NCBI GenBank assembly: GCA_023398495.1
Contig: JAEWSG010000183.1
Coordinates: 1-64,000, forward strand
DNA from: Bacillota bacterium
GTDB lineage: Bacteria; Bacillota; Clostridia; Acetivibrionales; Acetivibrionaceae
Length of the DNA stretch: 64,000 nt
Reading direction: 5' to 3'
The position numbers and the translations under genes are program-made. The notes under the pieces were generated by a model. It saw only the letters and a list, made by a program, of their open reading frames with translations, was not told where the DNA came from and did not search any database. This document shows positions 52,864 through 61,267 of this stretch, piece by piece. Within the stretch, counting starts at the first letter, position 1, and every line of letters begins with the position of its first letter.

Positions 52864-53153
52864 ACTACTCCCCCTTTTACAAAGAATCATTCATACATCA
52901 TCACAAGCTTCAATCATAGCAATAAGTTCTTCTTTAAACAATCAAGTGAGCCTATAGATGGAAAACTATAATTAATAACCATATTACTACAAATTGTGCA
53001 ATGTGTGCAATAAGCATGTAGAAACATGTGACTTTTGCATGAAAAATATCTATTAATATTTACAAAATCGCAAAATTACCATAAAATAGTTATACAAGCT
53101 TAATTTTGAGAATTTACTATGTTATAGGGGGATGTTATACAGGGATGATTACA

Positions 53154-54314
53154 ATGAATAATCTTTTTTATTATATATTGCCATCTATATCCGTTATTTT
53201 TTCTTTATCTATGATTTTATTTTCATTTATGAGAGGCAAAAAAAGTCCAGTTCTGTATTCTTTCATTTTTTGTCATGTTATCTCTACAATATGGACTACA
53301 GGCCAAATACTTGAAAATGCCAGTACTACTGAAGAACAAAAATGGATAGCAACCATAATAAAATACTCTGCTGTCGTTTATATGGGTGCCGCATGGTTTA
53401 CTTTTACTCTACTGTACACCGATAGAGTAAAAAATTTAAGAAAAACTCTAGTAATGATTTATATATTACCAGTAGTATTTAATATTGCAGTGATAACCAA
53501 TAAATATCACTTTCTATTTTTCTCTGACTATGCACTTGAACGCAAAACTTATGGTCTTCTTTTCTGGCTTCATACCGTGGCATCATATTTATACCTTATT
53601 ATTTCTATAGTTATTTTATTAATGACCCGCTTTAAAAGCGTTGAAAAATATAGAATCCAGTATACTTTTTTGGCCATATCCATCTTTCTTCCAACTGCTA
53701 TGAATATACTTTATATTTCAAGAGTAATCAAGCATCTAACTGATTTTACTCCTATCGGTTTTGCATTTTCTTCGTTTATCTTTTTTGTCGCCTTTTTTAA
53801 GTACCGCTTTTTAAACCTTTTGCCAGTCGCAATCACCAGTATACTTGATGCAATACCTCAAATAATATTAGCCGTAGACTCGAATAATGAAATTAACTAT
53901 TCCAATAAAGCCTTTCACAATTTTTTGCCCCAGTACAAACCATCCATACAAAATAGCATTTCCACATTTAATGAATATCTCAAGAAAAAGGTTTATATTG
54001 ACCAAAAAAATCTTTTGGTTTTAAACCGTCTAGCATCAGCAGATAATGATTCGTTTAATGAAGAATTTGAATTTAAATGGCCAAATTTAAACAAAACTAT
54101 ATTCTTTCTCATAAATGTAATTCCTATACAGGAGAAAGGCAGCCTGATTGGAAAAGTTATTATATTCAGTGACGTAACAGAATACAAACACTTAATTAAT
54201 GAAAATATCCGGAAAAACGAGTCTTTGTCATTGATGACCCAAAGACTTTTAGAAATGAGCCTTTCCCACAGTGAAGCTTCGCCTTGCAGTGAGAAGCCTC
54301 CAAGCAGCCAGTGA
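53154..54314 (+). CDS. 7TM-sensor/PAS protein lacking an output domain
   Basis: This roughly 386-residue protein has seven or eight membrane segments of the histidine-kinase 7TM type (about 1-225), then a PAS domain (about 235-350; DAIPQIILAVDSNNEINYSN, GKVIIFSDVTEYK), and ends about 35 residues later. In relatives a kinase, GGDEF or phosphatase domain follows at this point. No remnant of a kinase is seen downstream. The start is at the ATG of MNNLFYY, with AGGGATG upstream; one three codons earlier (53145) is possible. It may act through a partner or be truncated. Confidence 0.75.
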   Translation: MNNLFYYILPSISVIFSLSMILFSFMRGKKSPVLYSFIFCHVISTIWTTGQILENASTTEEQKWIATIIKYSAVVYMGAAWFTFTLLYTDRVKNLRKTLVMIYILPVVFNIAVITNKYHFLFFSDYALERKTYGLLFWLHTVASYLYLIISIVILLMTRFKSVEKYRIQYTFLAISIFLPTAMNILYISRVIKHLTDFTPIGFAFSSFIFFVAFFKYRFLNLLPVAITSILDAIPQIILAVDSNNEINYSNKAFHNFLPQYKPSIQNSISTFNEYLKKKVYIDQKNLLVLNRLASADNDSFNEEFEFKWPNLNKTIFFLINVIPIQEKGSLIGKVIIFSDVTEYKHLINENIRKNESLSLMTQRLLEMSLSHSEASPCSEKPPSSQ

Positions 54315-54421
54315 TTTAGCAATAAGAAATTTCTAGTTATTGAAAACGAAACAAGCTTTCCACTTATTTCGTTCTGAAGTACTTATTGTTCTCCAGGTCA
54401 AAAGTTTACTTTATATCCTAA

Positions 54422-54469
54422 GGCTGATTAACAAAATAAATTTCTAGAATTTAATTTTGTTAATCAGCC
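54422..54469. terminator. Bidirectional terminator between convergent genes
   Basis: A near-perfect 48-bp palindrome, GGCTGATTAACAAAAT... and its complement, lies between the 7TM-PAS gene and the YdcF gene. Confidence 0.8.
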
Positions 54470-54498
54470 AAAAACATAGGATGTGCAATTTGCATAAT

Positions 54499-55278
54499 TC
54501 AATTATCAAAAACCCAAGACTTCATTACTGCGAAAAACTCTCTAAGATAGTTATTGGGTAAAGTATAGAAAGGTGTTATGCACGGCATTCCATATGCTTT
54601 GAACCCGAAGCGTTCTGCCAGCATTTTGGCTCTGAATATATGAAATCTGTTTGTTACAATAAGCACCTTATTATTTCTTTCGGAATGGGACAAATTATCC
54701 AGCAGTGCTTTGGTATTTTTAATATTCTCCAATGTGCTTGTAGACTGTTCTTCCATTATTATTCTATCTTCGGTTATACCTTTGCCTGTCAGATATTCTT
54801 TCATTGCGAATGCCTCAGAAACTTCCTCATCAAATCCCTGCCCACCTGAAACAACAATTTTGACAAGGGGATTTTCGCAAACATACTCTATACATTTGTC
54901 CAGCCTCAGCTGAAGTGGGCCTGACGGTTTATTCCTGCTGTCTAAACCTGCACCTAAGACAACAACATAATCCACAATAGTATCTGATTCATCTACACCA
55001 CCAAAAATAATTATACTTTCAACCAACACAAAAAGCGAAACACAAAGTGCAATCAGACAAGCTGCTATTTTACGCAGGATACTACTTTTTATCAACATGA
55101 AGGCAGGATTTATGTTTTTTATTACGGCATAAGTTAAAAATACTATACCAATAATGCCCGGGAGCAGTACCTCCAGGTTAAGAATTTTGGGTACCAATGC
55201 ACTAACAAACAGAGTATCTGCAATTCCTACAAAGCCCGCCAGAATCAATAATTTACACCTGATTTTTTTCTGCTTCAC
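54499..55278 (-). CDS. YdcF/SanA-like DUF218 membrane protein
   Basis: This roughly 259-residue protein has three N-terminal membrane segments (about 10-95) and a DUF218 domain (about 100-255) with VVLGAGLDSRNKPSG, KIVVSGGQG, STSTLENIKNT and VLIVTNRFHIFRAKML, all typical. Members include SanA and ElyC, which affect envelope polymer synthesis. The start is most likely a GTG preceded by GGAGGTG. It is the third gene of an ECF sigma / LCP-anti-sigma / YdcF operon, separated by about 17 bp. Confidence 0.85.
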   Translation of the reverse strand: MKQKKIRCKLLILAGFVGIADTLFVSALVPKILNLEVLLPGIIGIVFLTYAVIKNINPAFMLIKSSILRKIAACLIALCVSLFVLVESIIIFGGVDESDTIVDYVVVLGAGLDSRNKPSGPLQLRLDKCIEYVCENPLVKIVVSGGQGFDEEVSEAFAMKEYLTGKGITEDRIIMEEQSTSTLENIKNTKALLDNLSHSERNNKVLIVTNRFHIFRAKMLAERFGFKAYGMPCITPFYTLPNNYLREFFAVMKSWVFDN

Positions 55279-55295
55279 CACAATCACCTCCAACT

Positions 55296-56531
55296 TCAGC
55301 CTTCTTCAATAATCAAAGTGTCTATGACATAATTTCCCGAAGTAACATCTTCAAGGTATTTGATATAGACCGCCTGTTCATTTTTTAGATCAAAGCTGTG
55401 CTCCATTTTATTGTCCCGAACCTTAAATAATTGGAGCAATTTATCTGAATTTGATGCTTTTACCTTCTGTTTTATGAAGGCCTCCATAAAAATCGCCTTA
55501 TTATCGGAATTTCTGCTGTCATAATCTTCGTCAAAACCATATCTGCTGTGATTGAGCCTGAAGGTCACAAAAAACTTCGCCATTTTACCATCTAAATGCT
55601 GCTTGCCCTTATCGAGATGAATTGAAATATTCTGACTTGGATCGTCGTAATTCATTTTATAAGGAATATCTACATCTACTCCTCCAAGAAGATCCACAAT
55701 ATCACTTAAGCCTTCAAAATCAAACTTAATATACTGGTCAACAGCTATCCCAAACTTTTCTCTTATCACGTCCGACAGAAAGCTGACTGAGCCTGATTGG
55801 AACTTACCCTTATAGCCCATTTGAGATGCAATTGCATGGACATTTTTTATCCTATAGGCATAAGAAACATCCAGTGTCCTATCATATGACAGCTTATTTT
55901 CTACATAAGAACTATAATCAATTTTTATATTTTCCGGTATTATTATAACTTTCAAATGCTTATTTTTTTTATCAATACTGAGAACACAAATCAAATCATA
56001 TGTTCCAGTTTTTTCTCCAACGAGCAAAATATTCGTACTATCTTTGCTGACAACACTATCAGATGCAAAGCCTCCTTCAGTAAGCCTTGGCCTTTCAAGA
56101 CCGGAAGTATCCGGATTTTCAGTAATGCGTCCATCCCCATGCTTCAAAGTAACATCCACTTTGTTTGTAATGTTTGAAATTATAGCCTGATTGTTCAATA
56201 CAAGTGCCAACATGATTACTGCCACAGCCACCTTAACCAATACAGCCTTACTGGGAATCACTCTGTTAACAAACGAAAACAAACGGTATTTTAAAGGATT
56301 CTTACCATACTTGCCAAAAGGAATACTTGCCATCAACTTATCTTTTGGACAACTCATTCTTCCAATGCTTTCTTCTTTCCTGAATGAATCAATTATGGTT
56401 TTGTCCTTTGACAGTTCACCTCTGCACTTTTCACATGAATCAAGGTGCTCTTCAAACTTTTTCATTTCTTCAAGGCTTAACAAATTGTCATTATATGAAA
56501 ATATATAATTCGTGTCATACATGCATTTCAT
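55296..56531 (-). CDS. Anti-sigma zinc-finger protein fused to a degenerate LytR-CpsA-Psr domain
   Basis: This roughly 411-residue protein has an N-terminal zinc-finger anti-sigma domain (EEHLDSCEKCRGEL, H-x3-C-x2-C), a membrane segment (about 95-120) and an outer LCP domain (about 165-405). LCP enzymes move wall polymers from lipid carriers to peptidoglycan, but here the usual SDT and SIPRD motifs read TYD and IIPEN, and the R-x-x-R-Q segment reads SRNSDNK, so ligand binding may remain while catalysis is probably lost. It follows the ECF sigma gene by 75 bp and is probably its membrane anti-sigma factor. The start is put at MKCMYDT behind GGAGGTGG. Confidence 0.85.
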   Translation of the reverse strand: MKCMYDTNYIFSYNDNLLSLEEMKKFEEHLDSCEKCRGELSKDKTIIDSFRKEESIGRMSCPKDKLMASIPFGKYGKNPLKYRLFSFVNRVIPSKAVLVKVAVAVIMLALVLNNQAIISNITNKVDVTLKHGDGRITENPDTSGLERPRLTEGGFASDSVVSKDSTNILLVGEKTGTYDLICVLSIDKKNKHLKVIIIPENIKIDYSSYVENKLSYDRTLDVSYAYRIKNVHAIASQMGYKGKFQSGSVSFLSDVIREKFGIAVDQYIKFDFEGLSDIVDLLGGVDVDIPYKMNYDDPSQNISIHLDKGKQHLDGKMAKFFVTFRLNHSRYGFDEDYDSRNSDNKAIFMEAFIKQKVKASNSDKLLQLFKVRDNKMEHSFDLKNEQAVYIKYLEDVTSGNYVIDTLIIEEG

Positions 56532-56606
56532 TGATACCACCTCCAAAATATAATTTTCTTCTTTAAAAAATTTGTTCTTTAGCAAACTTCAGAAAATATT
56601 GTTCCG

Positions 56607-57185
56607 CTATTTGCTACAGCGGAATTTACTACTTTGATTGCAGCCGTCGCTGCTGTATGTTATAGAGTACTCTTTACATAACCGCTCTCTTGCTCTGAAA
56701 ATTTTCATTTTCACTGCACCCGCAGACATGCTGAAAACAAGTCCGATTTCTTTAAACGAAAGGTCCTGGTAATACCGGAGAATCATCATTGTCTTTAAAT
56801 CTTGATCCATAGAAGCAAGAATTGATCTTAAGAGATCCTTATTGTGTATGGAATCAATGCAACCATCCTGAAAATCCAAATTTTCAGACATTATTTCAAT
56901 GTCCAGATATGTAGTTTTAATTGCTTTTCTTTTCCTTATATCCTTTATCGTATTAACGGCAATCTTATATATCCAGGTATTAAAGGCCCACTTGCTATTG
57001 TATTTATATAGGTTTTTATACACTTTTATAAATACTTCCTGAATGATATCCTCTGCATCCTCTTTAGAAATAAATAATTTCAGACAAAGTGTCATTAGTT
57101 TGTGGTAGTACTTATCTATAAGAAGTGAAAAGCTCTCCTCATTTCCGGCCAAAATATCTTTAACAATTTCCTCGTCAGTTATCAT
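56607..57185 (-). CDS. ECF-type RNA polymerase sigma factor
   Basis: This 192-residue sigma factor has region 2 (about 12-85; DAEDIIQEVFIKVYKNL, WAFNTWIYKIAVN) and region 4 (about 120-175; LKTMMILRYYQDLSFKEIG). It should be held by the zinc-finger anti-sigma protein encoded immediately downstream and released on an envelope signal. A serine/asparagine- and Cys-containing tail of about 15 residues follows region 4. The gene begins the three-gene operon; no autoregulated promoter could be recognised upstream. Confidence 0.92.
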   Translation of the reverse strand: MITDEEIVKDILAGNEESFSLLIDKYYHKLMTLCLKLFISKEDAEDIIQEVFIKVYKNLYKYNSKWAFNTWIYKIAVNTIKDIRKRKAIKTTYLDIEIMSENLDFQDGCIDSIHNKDLLRSILASMDQDLKTMMILRYYQDLSFKEIGLVFSMSAGAVKMKIFRARERLCKEYSITYSSDGCNQSSKFRCSK

Positions 57186-57344
57186 CCTATGTTATCACCT
57201 TCTTAAGTGTTTGATCTATGTACTTTTTATGTTTTCGGACTGCTTTTTATTGCATTTTGCTCATCTGTTACATATATAATATACGATATTTAATTTAAAG
57301 AGTAACGAAGGATTATGTTTTTTCAACAAAAAAGAATGTGAAGA

Positions 57345-57543
57345 GGGTGCATTTAATCATCGTGCACCATATTATTCCAAGAACTGAAGCTCCAAGGCTT
57401 AGAGAATGTAAACTCGCTCCGGGTCGAATCAAACTCGCTTCGCTCAAACAGTGATTCGACTTTTCCTTCGCTTCGTAAACATTCCCTACAGCCTTTACGC
57501 AATGTTCTTTCCATAATATGGTGTACTATTAGAATATGCACCC
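57345..57543 (+). repeat. Long palindromic repeat family R1, copy 3
   Basis: This copy is 199 bp, with core 57362-57526 (GTGCACCAT... to ...ATGGTGTAC) and outer arms GGGTGC / GCACCC. It is about 90 percent similar to copy 1 by eye. It lies in the 658-bp gap between the ECF sigma gene and the divergent chemoreceptor gene; the rest of the gap is AT-rich with no gene. Confidence 0.85.
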
Positions 57544-57843
57544 ATGTGAAGCATGTGAAGATGTGAAGAAAATTGGATTGTTTTATAGACAACTCTATAG
57601 TATAATTATACTATAAACTCATTAAATACCAGATAGTCACAGTTATGTAAACTCGTATCTTGAAAAACTTACGCAACATCATTTAGTTTCTATCCTTTCA
57701 CGTAAATGTATATCTCAAATCAATCAATATGTATCTGATAAATCCACTTTACTTACTTATTAATCAGGGGTAAAGCTTTGTAAAAAATACCCCTTAATAA
57801 AACCACTTGGCAATAATAAAGTAGAGAGAGAGTTGATGGAGGT

Positions 57844-59946
57844 ATGAAAAAGGCATTTAAACTACTTGATAATTTAAGCATACGTACAAAACTCAATGCA
57901 GGCTTTTCTTTCATCATAATATCCATGTTGGCAGTTATTATAGTTTCATTCAGCACAATTTCAGATTCATTAATAAGCAAAGAAAGCAAAAGCATGTACG
58001 AATCCATGAAACAAATGAAAAACGTTCTTGTGGTGTATCTTGCAGAGCTTGAAAAGCTAGCCATGTCCGTAAGCAGAGACGACGAGTTATCTTTGTTGGT
58101 TCAAAAACTTGATTCAAGCAATGAAGAAATTCAAGCAAGCAAATTTAATACAGAAATCAAACAAATACTAAACAAATACATGATAACGAGAGATGATATT
58201 GCAAGCATAATTGTAACAACTCCCTCCGGTAATAAGGCAACTATCTACGGCAATCAAACTATTGGAGATGTAAATCTCAATAAGCACCGTATTATCAGTG
58301 ATTTTATCATATCAGACCAGCACTCCATATCCTATGATACTTATGTTGAAGAAATAGATACCATTAGGGCTGATAGTTCAAAGGTAATAGTTATTGCAAA
58401 AAAGATGTATTCATCGACAAGTTTAAAAAGCACCGGCTCAGTTTTTCTTTTTATAAAGGAATCGGCTGTAGCGAACCTTTTCAACAATATCAAACTAGAT
58501 CACGACAGCAGATATATTATAATGGGAAGTAACAGTAATATAGTATATAATGCCTTCTCAAGAGGAGAAAGCGGCAGTTTTATAAGTGACATACCAAAAA
58601 CCAAATACAGCATAACCGATAATTTCTATCAAACAGCCCGATCTTCTAAAGAAGGAACTCATACTCAAAAAGATACTCTTATTACATTTTCAACTATAGA
58701 TAGTATTGCAGGTACTAATTTTGGTTGGCATTTAATATCCATGACCTCAGTCAGCAATATAGTTTCTACAATAAGGAATGAATCACTTAAGGTTGTTTGG
58801 CTAAGTATTCTCTTTCTAGTCGTAGGGATAATAATATCCTTATTAATAACAAAAAGCATTGTAGCCAGGATTAATAAGCTGGTAAAGGAAATGGATAAGG
58901 CCAGAACCGGAAATTTAAACCTGGATATTATAGCCTTCAAAAATGATGAAATAGGATATCTCGCAAAGAGTTTTTATAATATGGTTGACAGTATAAAGAA
59001 CCTTATTATAAGTATAAGGAATGCTTCAGACATTGCTTCTTCCAGTTCACAAGGACTTTCAGCAACATGTGAAGAAAGCTACGCATGTTCGGAAGAAATC
59101 TCGTTTATGGCAGACGGAGTTCAATTTTTAATGAGCAATCTGGTAAGTGAAGTTGCAACTGAAAAAAACAACCTTGCCAGCATAACCCAAATAACTACAA
59201 CCGCAACAGAAAATTTGAATTCTATAGCTAGTATTATTACCGAGTTTGAGGAATTAAGCACAGTAAACAATAGTGCTGTCAGTACGTTGAGCAATATGTC
59301 GGAGAAAATCAGAAATGCAATAACAACAATAAGTGCAACCATTAATGGGCTTTCTCAGGCATCATCTGAAATAATTAAAATAACTAACAAGATCTGTGAA
59401 ATGTCATCTGAAACCAAACTGCTTGCTATTAATGCTGCTATAGAAAGTTCAAGAATAGATACAAAATCATCAAACTGCACAAATATAAACAGTTTTAATG
59501 TTGTTGCCAGCGAAATACATAAATTATCCGATAAGTTTAAAATTTCCGCATCCGATATAAATGCAATTATTAAGAATATCGTATTAAAAATCAACGACTC
59601 AGAACAGTCAGTAAAGGAACTTAAATTTATAATGAATGAAACAGATGCGTCTATCTTCAACGTAAAAAATAATTTAGAACAAAACAATGTCTGCCTTGGT
59701 AAGACCGTTAACCTGAACACTGATTTACGTGAATTCATAATTGAAATCAAGAAAATAAGCGACAATATAACTGAATCTATAAAGACTATAGAAGCAAGTT
59801 CGTCAGAAGTCTTTGAAAACATTAACACCATTGTTAAATCTCATAATGACCAGGTTAGTATTTCACGCCTCCTTGTAAACGAATCAGACAAATTGTACTC
59901 TTTATCAGATGAACTTATTTCTACAATTAAATTCTTCGAAATCTAA
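57844..59946 (+). CDS. Divergent methyl-accepting chemotaxis protein
   Basis: This 700-residue protein has a membrane segment (about 20-40), an outer Cache-like sensor domain (about 45-310), a second membrane segment (about 318-340), a HAMP domain (about 342-395) and a long coiled-coil signalling domain. The hairpin tip, normally the most conserved part, reads ETKLLAINAAIESSR and then DTKSSNCTNINSFNVVA, with an insertion of about six residues and loss of the Gly-Glu pair, so coupling to CheA/CheW is doubtful. No chemotaxis genes adjoin it. The start is the ATG directly after GGAGG, an unusually tight spacing. Confidence 0.85.
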   Translation: MKKAFKLLDNLSIRTKLNAGFSFIIISMLAVIIVSFSTISDSLISKESKSMYESMKQMKNVLVVYLAELEKLAMSVSRDDELSLLVQKLDSSNEEIQASKFNTEIKQILNKYMITRDDIASIIVTTPSGNKATIYGNQTIGDVNLNKHRIISDFIISDQHSISYDTYVEEIDTIRADSSKVIVIAKKMYSSTSLKSTGSVFLFIKESAVANLFNNIKLDHDSRYIIMGSNSNIVYNAFSRGESGSFISDIPKTKYSITDNFYQTARSSKEGTHTQKDTLITFSTIDSIAGTNFGWHLISMTSVSNIVSTIRNESLKVVWLSILFLVVGIIISLLITKSIVARINKLVKEMDKARTGNLNLDIIAFKNDEIGYLAKSFYNMVDSIKNLIISIRNASDIASSSSQGLSATCEESYACSEEISFMADGVQFLMSNLVSEVATEKNNLASITQITTTATENLNSIASIITEFEELSTVNNSAVSTLSNMSEKIRNAITTISATINGLSQASSEIIKITNKICEMSSETKLLAINAAIESSRIDTKSSNCTNINSFNVVASEIHKLSDKFKISASDINAIIKNIVLKINDSEQSVKELKFIMNETDASIFNVKNNLEQNNVCLGKTVNLNTDLREFIIEIKKISDNITESIKTIEASSSEVFENINTIVKSHNDQVSISRLLVNESDKLYSLSDELISTIKFFEI

Positions 59947-59960
59947 TTTCGCCAGTTTTC

Positions 59961-59998
59961 CTTGAGGCACTGATTTTAGATGCCTCAAGTTTTTTTTG
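59961..59998 (+). terminator. Terminator of the chemoreceptor gene
   Basis: CTTGAGGCA / TGCCTCAAG (59961-59969 and 59981-59989) is followed by nine T. It is between convergent genes. Confidence 0.92.
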
Positions 59999-60006
59999 TA
60001 GAAGAA

Positions 60007-61170
60007 CTATAGTTTCATAAAGCGTTTAGCTATTAACCTTACAGGTTTATAGAAAAGCCCTTCCATAGCCTTTGAAACTTTAGTCAGTTCATCTCTTATT
60101 TTTATATTTTGTGGACAGTGGGCTTCACATTTGCCACACTTTGAACATAACGAAGCATTGTGGGGTTTGGCCTTTAAGCTTGTTTGCATTATATAATTTA
60201 TGCCTGACTTAATTTTACCTTCAATCTCCCGGTCGTTATAACAGGAAAAGCAGGTAGGAATATCCACACCCTGAGGACATGGCATACAGTAACCACATCC
60301 TGTACATGGAATTTTAATTTTTTCGTTTAATATATTCCGTACATCCTCGAAAAGTTTAAAATCTTCTGCTGAAAAGGAATTAACTTCCACCTGTGATGCA
60401 ACTCTTATATTTTCATCTATCATCTCCATTGAGTTCATGCCTGACAATACAACCTTTACCTCAGGGTGGTTCCATACCCACCGTAATGCCCATTCGGCCG
60501 GTGAGTGCCTATCTTTTGCCTTGTTGAATACATTATACACTTCTTTTGGGAGATTCGTAACCAATTTCCCACCTCTTAGCGGTTCCATAACCATGACAGG
60601 CAAGCCCTTAGCAGCAGCATACTCCAATCCGCTTTTCCCTGCCTGATTATTTTCATCCAGATAATTATACTGCATCATACAAAAATCCCATTCATGGGCA
60701 TCTATGATTTTTTTGAATTCATCCCTTCCTCCATGATATGAAAATCCCAGATTAATAATCTGACCCTTTTGCTTTTTTTCTTCTATCCATTTGAGAATAC
60801 CCAGATTCAAAAGTCTGTTCCAGATACCAACGTCAGTGAGCATATGCATCAGATAGTAATCTATATAGTCTGTTTGCAGCCTTTCCAACTCTATGTTAAA
60901 AATTCTGTCAAAATCCTCATAGCGCTTTATTAAATAGGGAGGCATCTTTGTTGCAATTTTAACGCGTTCACGATATCCTTTTGCAAGTACACTTCCTAAT
61001 GTAGCTTCACTGTTTGGATATATATATGCCGTATCAAAATAGTTAACCCCCTTCTCTATAGCATGAATAATCTGCTTTTCTACCTCCTCCTTGGATTTTG
61101 AAAAGCGCATACACCCAAACCCAAGTATAGATAATTTGTCGTTATTCTTTTGATTAATTCTGTAATTCAT
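60007..61170 (-). CDS. Aldo/keto reductase with C-terminal 4Fe-4S ferredoxin domain
   Basis: This roughly 387-residue protein has an aldo/keto reductase barrel (about 1-280; LGFGCMRFSKSKEE, NYFDTAYIYPNSEATLG with the catalytic Asp and Tyr) followed by an iron-sulfur segment with cysteine clusters CTGCGYCMPCPQGVDIPTC and CSKCGKCEAHCP. This fusion is common in strict anaerobes; electron donor and substrate are unknown. The start is put at the ATG of MNYRINQ, as the upstream TTG abuts the ribosome binding site. Confidence 0.93.
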   Translation of the reverse strand: MNYRINQKNNDKLSILGFGCMRFSKSKEEVEKQIIHAIEKGVNYFDTAYIYPNSEATLGSVLAKGYRERVKIATKMPPYLIKRYEDFDRIFNIELERLQTDYIDYYLMHMLTDVGIWNRLLNLGILKWIEEKKQKGQIINLGFSYHGGRDEFKKIIDAHEWDFCMMQYNYLDENNQAGKSGLEYAAAKGLPVMVMEPLRGGKLVTNLPKEVYNVFNKAKDRHSPAEWALRWVWNHPEVKVVLSGMNSMEMIDENIRVASQVEVNSFSAEDFKLFEDVRNILNEKIKIPCTGCGYCMPCPQGVDIPTCFSCYNDREIEGKIKSGINYIMQTSLKAKPHNASLCSKCGKCEAHCPQNIKIRDELTKVSKAMEGLFYKPVRLIAKRFMKL

Positions 61171-61267
61171 TTGTTCTACCAACCTTCCGTGTAGGTGTTT
61201 AATTATAAATCCCTTTATTTTATACTCAAAACTTTATTGTGATTATACCATTTTTCTCTTGAAGTAT

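Noticed and set aside
57353..57592. Open reading frame across R1 copy 3
   Set aside because: Same repeat-derived origin; composition dominated by the palindrome.
59355..59831. 158-codon hydrophobic frame opposite the chemoreceptor gene
   Set aside because: Antisense of a coiled-coil region reads as hydrophobic residues by codon symmetry; no start signals.
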